Shown: in pieces, positions 6,204-8,297 of the stretch | How positions within the stretch are numbered: position 1 is the first letter of the stretch | Layout: every line of letters starts with the position of its first letter | Assembly: GCA_038106575.1 (NCBI GenBank) | Contig: JAYOED010000092.1 | Span: 1 to 8,297 of the forward strand | Reading direction: 5' to 3' | DNA: 8,297 nt | From: Ga0077527 sp038106575 | GTDB lineage: Bacteria; Pseudomonadota; Gammaproteobacteria; Burkholderiales; SG8-41 | Notes under the pieces: model-generated | Seen by the model: only the letters and a program-made list of their open reading frames with translations | Databases searched by the model: none | Told to the model about the DNA's origin: nothing | Position numbers and translations under genes: made by a program

Positions 6204-6617
6204 ATGAATTTCGATTCCATAAAACCGGGACTGCAAAGCACTACCGAGATTCTTGTCGGTACGCGTGATACCGCGCCGCATGTTGGTAGCGGCAAGATCA
6301 AGGTTCTGGCAACGCCGGTTCTTGTGATGCTGCTGGAGGAGGCCGCGCTTAACGCGGTCGAGGGTTTGCTGCCGGCAGGGCAACAGACCGTGGGCACGCG
6401 ACTGGACGTAAGTCACACCGCGGCAACGCCGGTGGGCATGCGCGTGGCAGCGCATGCGGAAGTAACCCGGGTGGAAGGACGCAAGCTGACATTCCGCGTA
6501 TGGGCCGAAGACGAGATCGAATGCATCGGAGAGGGTGTGCACGAGCGGATCATCGTTACCGTGGACCGCTTTGATCTTCGTACGCAGGGCAAGATCGCTG
6601 TTGCTTCAAAAAAATAA
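6204..6617 (+). CDS. FlK-like hotdog-fold thioesterase
   Basis: The 137-residue product is the size of a single hotdog domain. VLATPVLVMLLEEAAL (34-49) and VGTRLDVSHTAATPVG (63-78) are the two signature stretches of the fluoroacetyl-CoA thioesterase (FlK) family. In FlK the catalytic residues are T42, E50 and H76; here T37, E45 and H71 have exactly the same spacing (8 and 26 residues). It probably hydrolyses an acyl-CoA in the cytoplasm. Fluoroacetyl-CoA itself is not implied, since many relatives occur in catabolic clusters. GAAGG lies about 8 bases before the ATG. It is divergent from the LLM gene across 106 bp and convergent with the small membrane protein gene across 17 A+T-rich bases. 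Confidence 0.88.
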   Translation: MNFDSIKPGLQSTTEILVGTRDTAPHVGSGKIKVLATPVLVMLLEEAALNAVEGLLPAGQQTVGTRLDVSHTAATPVGMRVAAHAEVTRVEGRKLTFRVWAEDEIECIGEGVHERIIVTVDRFDLRTQGKIAVASKK

Positions 6618-6634
6618 TCAATTAAAACAAATAT

Positions 6635-6937
6635 TTATTGGTTTTCGGTGTCTCCGGCATCTTTGGTTATGCTTTGATCGGTGATCACCGATTCGACCAC
6701 GGTGTATTCACCCTCGACCACGTCATCGTTCATCGCTTTGCGCAGTTTGCGACGCAGCCACCAAAGTCGCAGCAGGATGATGACGGCAAGCACGGCGCCT
6801 GCGATCAGCGCAATGCCAATGAAAAAGAACGCGATCACCAGAATGGCCAGTCCGATTACAAAAAATACAATGCGCTCGAACAGGCCGGCCTGTGGGCGAT
6901 TGAGAATGTGTATGCGGGGGCCTTGCTGCTGATTCAT
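6635..6937 (-). CDS. Small two-helix membrane protein
   Basis: The 100-residue product has a polar N-terminus (1-20), two adjoining hydrophobic stretches (about 22-42 and 43-60) that form a membrane hairpin, a basic patch LRRKLRK (61-67), and an acidic tail carrying VVEGEYTVVE (73-82). I recall similar EGEY-V-V tails in uncharacterised small membrane proteins of Proteobacteria, with no known function. By the positive-inside rule the tail is probably cytoplasmic. It lies 49 bp downstream of the NYN-LOTUS gene in the same direction and probably shares its transcript. AGGAG about 12 bases upstream is an acceptable if distant ribosome site. Coding is supported by composition and by the orderly domain layout. 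Confidence 0.8.
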   Translation of the reverse strand: MNQQQGPRIHILNRPQAGLFERIVFFVIGLAILVIAFFFIGIALIAGAVLAVIILLRLWWLRRKLRKAMNDDVVEGEYTVVESVITDQSITKDAGDTENQ

Positions 6938-6969
6938 GGTTCGTATGCTCTCCTCAGCAGGTCAGGCCG

Positions 6970-6998
6970 CTGGCGAAGCCAGACTTTTAGTAGTCTGG
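6970..6998 (-). promoter_or_regulatory. Two overlapping hairpins at the end of the NYN-LOTUS gene
   Basis: CCAGAC (6979-6984) and GTCTGG (6993-6998) form a perfect 6-bp stem whose 8-base loop holds the NYN-LOTUS stop codon. CTGGC (6970-6974) and GCCAG (6978-6982) form a second stem with a GAA loop. Both use bases 6979-6982, so only one can form at a time. No U-run follows, so a strong terminator is unlikely. It could set expression of the small membrane protein gene, or be chance. Confidence 0.4.
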
Positions 6999-7808
6999 GT
7001 TGTAGCTTTTGATGATGACGCCGTTGGATTTCTCGTCAGGTTCGAGTTCGAGGAGTTTTCGCGTCTGCGCCTCTTCAAGCAGCTTACCGAACGAACGGAA
7101 GCCGTAATAGCTTTCGTTGAATCCCGGCTGGCGGCGTTTCAGCGTTTGTTTGACCATTGATGGCCAGATCTTGTCCTCGGCGCCGCGCTCAGCAAACAGC
7201 GCCTCGATGGTTTCCATGACCAGGTCTATGCCCTCGGACTTTTTGTCGCCAGCATCCTTTTCGGTGGAGTCGGTTTTGGCTGTAGTAGGGGTTGCTGCGA
7301 GTTTTTTATGTATCTGCTTTTTCTTGGCTTTTTCTCGGGCAAGATCATCGTAGTAAATGAACTCGTCGCAGTTGGCGATCAGCAGGTCCGAGGAAGACTT
7401 TTTGACGCCGACGCCGATGACGACTTTGTTGTTTTCCCGCAGCTTGGATACCAGCGGGGAGAAATCGGAGTCGCCGCTGATGATGACGAAGGTATCGACG
7501 TGGGATTTCGTGTAGCAGAGGTCCAGCGCATCGACGACCATGCGGATGTCGGCCGAATTTTTGCCTGACATGCGCACGTGAGGGATTTCAATTAGCTCGA
7601 ATGCGGCCTCGTGCATCGGCTTCTTAAAGTCGCGATAGCGTTCCCAGTCGCAATAGGCTTTCTTGACGACGATGTCACCCTTGAGCAGCAGGCGTTCCAA
7701 GACTTTTTTGATATCGAAATCCGAGTATTTTGCTTCGCGTGCACCCAAAGCGATGTTTTCAAAATCGCAGAACAGGGCCATGTTGCTGGTGTCGGATGTG
7801 GAACTCAC
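6987..7808 (-). CDS. NYN-domain (LabA/DUF88-like) protein with C-terminal LOTUS/OST-HTH domain
   Basis: The 273-residue product, read from GTG at 7808, has an N-terminal NYN domain (about 10-155). Its acidic active-site residues are visible: D15 in FCDFEN with N18, D87 and D93 in SADIRMVVDALDL, and D113 and D115 in SGDSDFSPL. This is the PIN-like ribonuclease arrangement. A lysine-rich linker (about 160-192) leads to a LOTUS (OST-HTH) domain (about 193-273) with FGKLLEEA and VIIKSY. LOTUS domains bind RNA, so a role in RNA cleavage or turnover is likely; the target is unknown. AGGAG lies 5 bases before the GTG. An ATG at 7781 lacks a ribosome site, and the open frame further upstream runs through the promoter. 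It is first in a two-gene unit with the small membrane protein. Confidence 0.92.
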   Translation of the reverse strand: MSSTSDTSNMALFCDFENIALGAREAKYSDFDIKKVLERLLLKGDIVVKKAYCDWERYRDFKKPMHEAAFELIEIPHVRMSGKNSADIRMVVDALDLCYTKSHVDTFVIISGDSDFSPLVSKLRENNKVVIGVGVKKSSSDLLIANCDEFIYYDDLAREKAKKKQIHKKLAATPTTAKTDSTEKDAGDKKSEGIDLVMETIEALFAERGAEDKIWPSMVKQTLKRRQPGFNESYYGFRSFGKLLEEAQTRKLLELEPDEKSNGVIIKSYNPDY

Positions 7809-7813
7809 TGCTG

Positions 7814-7818
7814 CTCCT
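7814..7818 (-). promoter_or_regulatory. Ribosome binding site that fixes the NYN-LOTUS GTG start
   Basis: Minus-strand AGGAG sits 5 bases before GTG (7808-7806). Neither the ATG at 7781 nor the start at 7925 has such a site. Confidence 0.7.
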
Positions 7819-7835
7819 GAAGTTCTAATCAGATG

Positions 7836-7864
7836 ATTGTGAGGCTTGATCCGGTATTTGTCGA
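7836..7864 (-). promoter_or_regulatory. Candidate sigma70 promoter for the NYN-LOTUS gene
   Basis: On the minus strand TCGACA (7864-7859, five of six consensus bases) and CACAAT (7841-7836, four of six) are 17 bp apart, the ideal spacing. Transcription would begin near 7828, leaving a leader of about 20 bases that contains the ribosome site. Confidence 0.45.
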
Positions 7865-7988
7865 TGGAAACAGCCCGGGTTTTGCCTTTTTCCGATAGAG
7901 GCTCTAAAGTTTCTACTAACTGCAAGTTACTGAATGTCCGAGCATCGTCAAGCTCAAATCAAGAAAATTTTCATTAGCCTGACCCGAA

Positions 7989-8190
7989 ATGCCTAGCCGT
8001 TACACCGGCGATCTGGCCGTATTGTTTTCGGATGTGGACGCGGCAGTGTGTGCGGCAGTCGAGATGCAGCGCGTGATCGGCGTGCCCCAGCCCGCAGTTT
8101 ATCTGGTCGATCACAGTACTAACGGCACTTTCATTAAACATGAAAATGGCGACGACATTCATCTGGTACGCTAGGAAATACTGATTGAAG
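7989..8190 (+). pseudogene. Compressed relic of an adenylate/guanylate cyclase-FHA protein
   Basis: One 61-codon frame joins three separate parts of a larger protein. MPSRYTGDLAVLFSDV is the start of a class III cyclase domain, up to its first metal-binding aspartate. DAAVCAAVEMQRVI is a helix that lies after the GDE region in these proteins. YLVDHSTNGTFI is the hallmark of an FHA phosphopeptide-binding domain. A full protein of this architecture, known in betaproteobacteria, should be several hundred residues, so two large in-frame deletions are implied. A TAG at 8172 interrupts the FHA end; the next codons (EILIEG) still look FHA-like, as if a GAG codon had mutated. No ribosome site is evident before the ATG. 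The relic cannot be a working cyclase; a tiny FHA-scrap peptide is conceivable but unlikely. Confidence 0.75.
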
Positions 8191-8197
8191 GCATCGT

Positions 8198-8297
8198 TCA
8201 AATCAGGCCCTGGCGCCATTCCGCGAGGTCGTTGATGATGACCTGGCCTTCGCGGGCTTTTGTGCGTGCCTGCTCCGGTGTTTCCTTACCGAGTGGT
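8198..8297 (-). CDS. C-terminal end of an unidentified protein (cut by the window edge)
   Basis: The minus strand reads 32 codons to a TGA at 8200-8198, entering the window in mid-gene. The peptide begins PLGKETPEQARTKAREGQ and ends INDLAEWRQGLI. It is a charged amphipathic helix followed by a short hydrophobic tail, with normal-looking composition and no internal stop. I do not recognise the family. Its stop codon lies within the right-hand copy of the short repeat and about 23 bp after the TAG of the cyclase relic on the other strand, so the two are convergent. Confidence 0.6.
   Translation of the reverse strand, partial: PLGKETPEQARTKAREGQVIINDLAEWRQGLI

Larger units (their letters stand above)
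7809..7988. other. Intergenic region between the NYN-LOTUS gene and the cyclase relic
   Basis: It holds the minus-strand promoter and ribosome site of the NYN-LOTUS gene at its left end. The rest (7865-7988) shows no gene I can support. GCATCGT plus TCAAATCA at 7942-7961 recurs with a 5-base gap difference at 8191-8205, on the other side of the cyclase relic. Confidence 0.5.

Noticed and set aside
6618..6634. A+T-rich gap between the convergent thioesterase and membrane-protein genes as a bidirectional terminator
   Set aside because: I could not find a stable G+C stem followed by a T-run; only weak A/T pairing.
7934..7996. A 20-codon open frame before the cyclase relic
   Set aside because: No ribosome site, no domain, and its end overlaps the relic's ATG; too short to support.
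1..8297. CRISPR arrays, tRNA or rRNA genes, and intact insertion sequences
   Set aside because: No spaced repeat series, no cloverleaf or rRNA-like stretch, and no transposase frame were seen.

Overview
This 8.3 kb window looks like chromosomal DNA of a proteobacterium, most likely a betaproteobacterium of the Burkholderiales or a relative. The grounds are moderately high G+C coding DNA, a stand-alone TctC (Bug)-type periplasmic binding protein (a family hugely expanded in that group), and a NYN-LOTUS protein beside a small membrane protein. The taxon is inferred from gene content only.

Left part (1-4586). A TRAP DctP-like binding protein without a signal peptide lies on the minus strand (222-1142), followed downstream by a decayed copy of its own 3' end (about 23-166). 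Divergent from it is a plus-strand series: a VOC (glyoxalase-fold) protein (1225-1674), then after a hairpin-bearing gap an Asp/Glu/hydantoin-racemase-family protein (1759-2664), overlapping by ATGA a TctC-type binding protein (2661-3659), and a TauD/TfdA-type 2-oxoglutarate dioxygenase (3687-4586).

Middle (4558-6617). The dioxygenase gene runs into the wreck of a sensor histidine kinase (about 4558-4978) broken by a frameshift and stops. A flavin-dependent LLM-class monooxygenase follows on the minus strand (4979-6097), divergent from a FlK-like hotdog thioesterase (6204-6617). Together with the left part this reads as an uptake-and-catabolism cluster for an organic acid or acyl-CoA-linked substrate: two binding proteins, two oxygenases, a racemase-fold enzyme, a VOC protein and a thioesterase. 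The substrate cannot be read from the sequence.

Right part (6635-8297). A minus-strand pair encodes a NYN-LOTUS putative RNA-binding nuclease (6987-7808) with a good promoter and ribosome site, then a two-helix membrane protein (6635-6937). Beyond the promoter is a compressed relic of an adenylate cyclase-FHA protein (7989 to about 8190). The window ends in the C-terminus of an unidentified minus-strand gene (8198-8297).

I see no rRNA, tRNA, CRISPR array or intact mobile element. The most distinctive features are three gene relics wedged against intact genes, a racemase-fold protein lacking both canonical cysteines and carrying a lysine-rich tail with a C8 slippery tract, and the NYN-LOTUS/membrane pair. 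I do not see a clearly new defence or mobile system.
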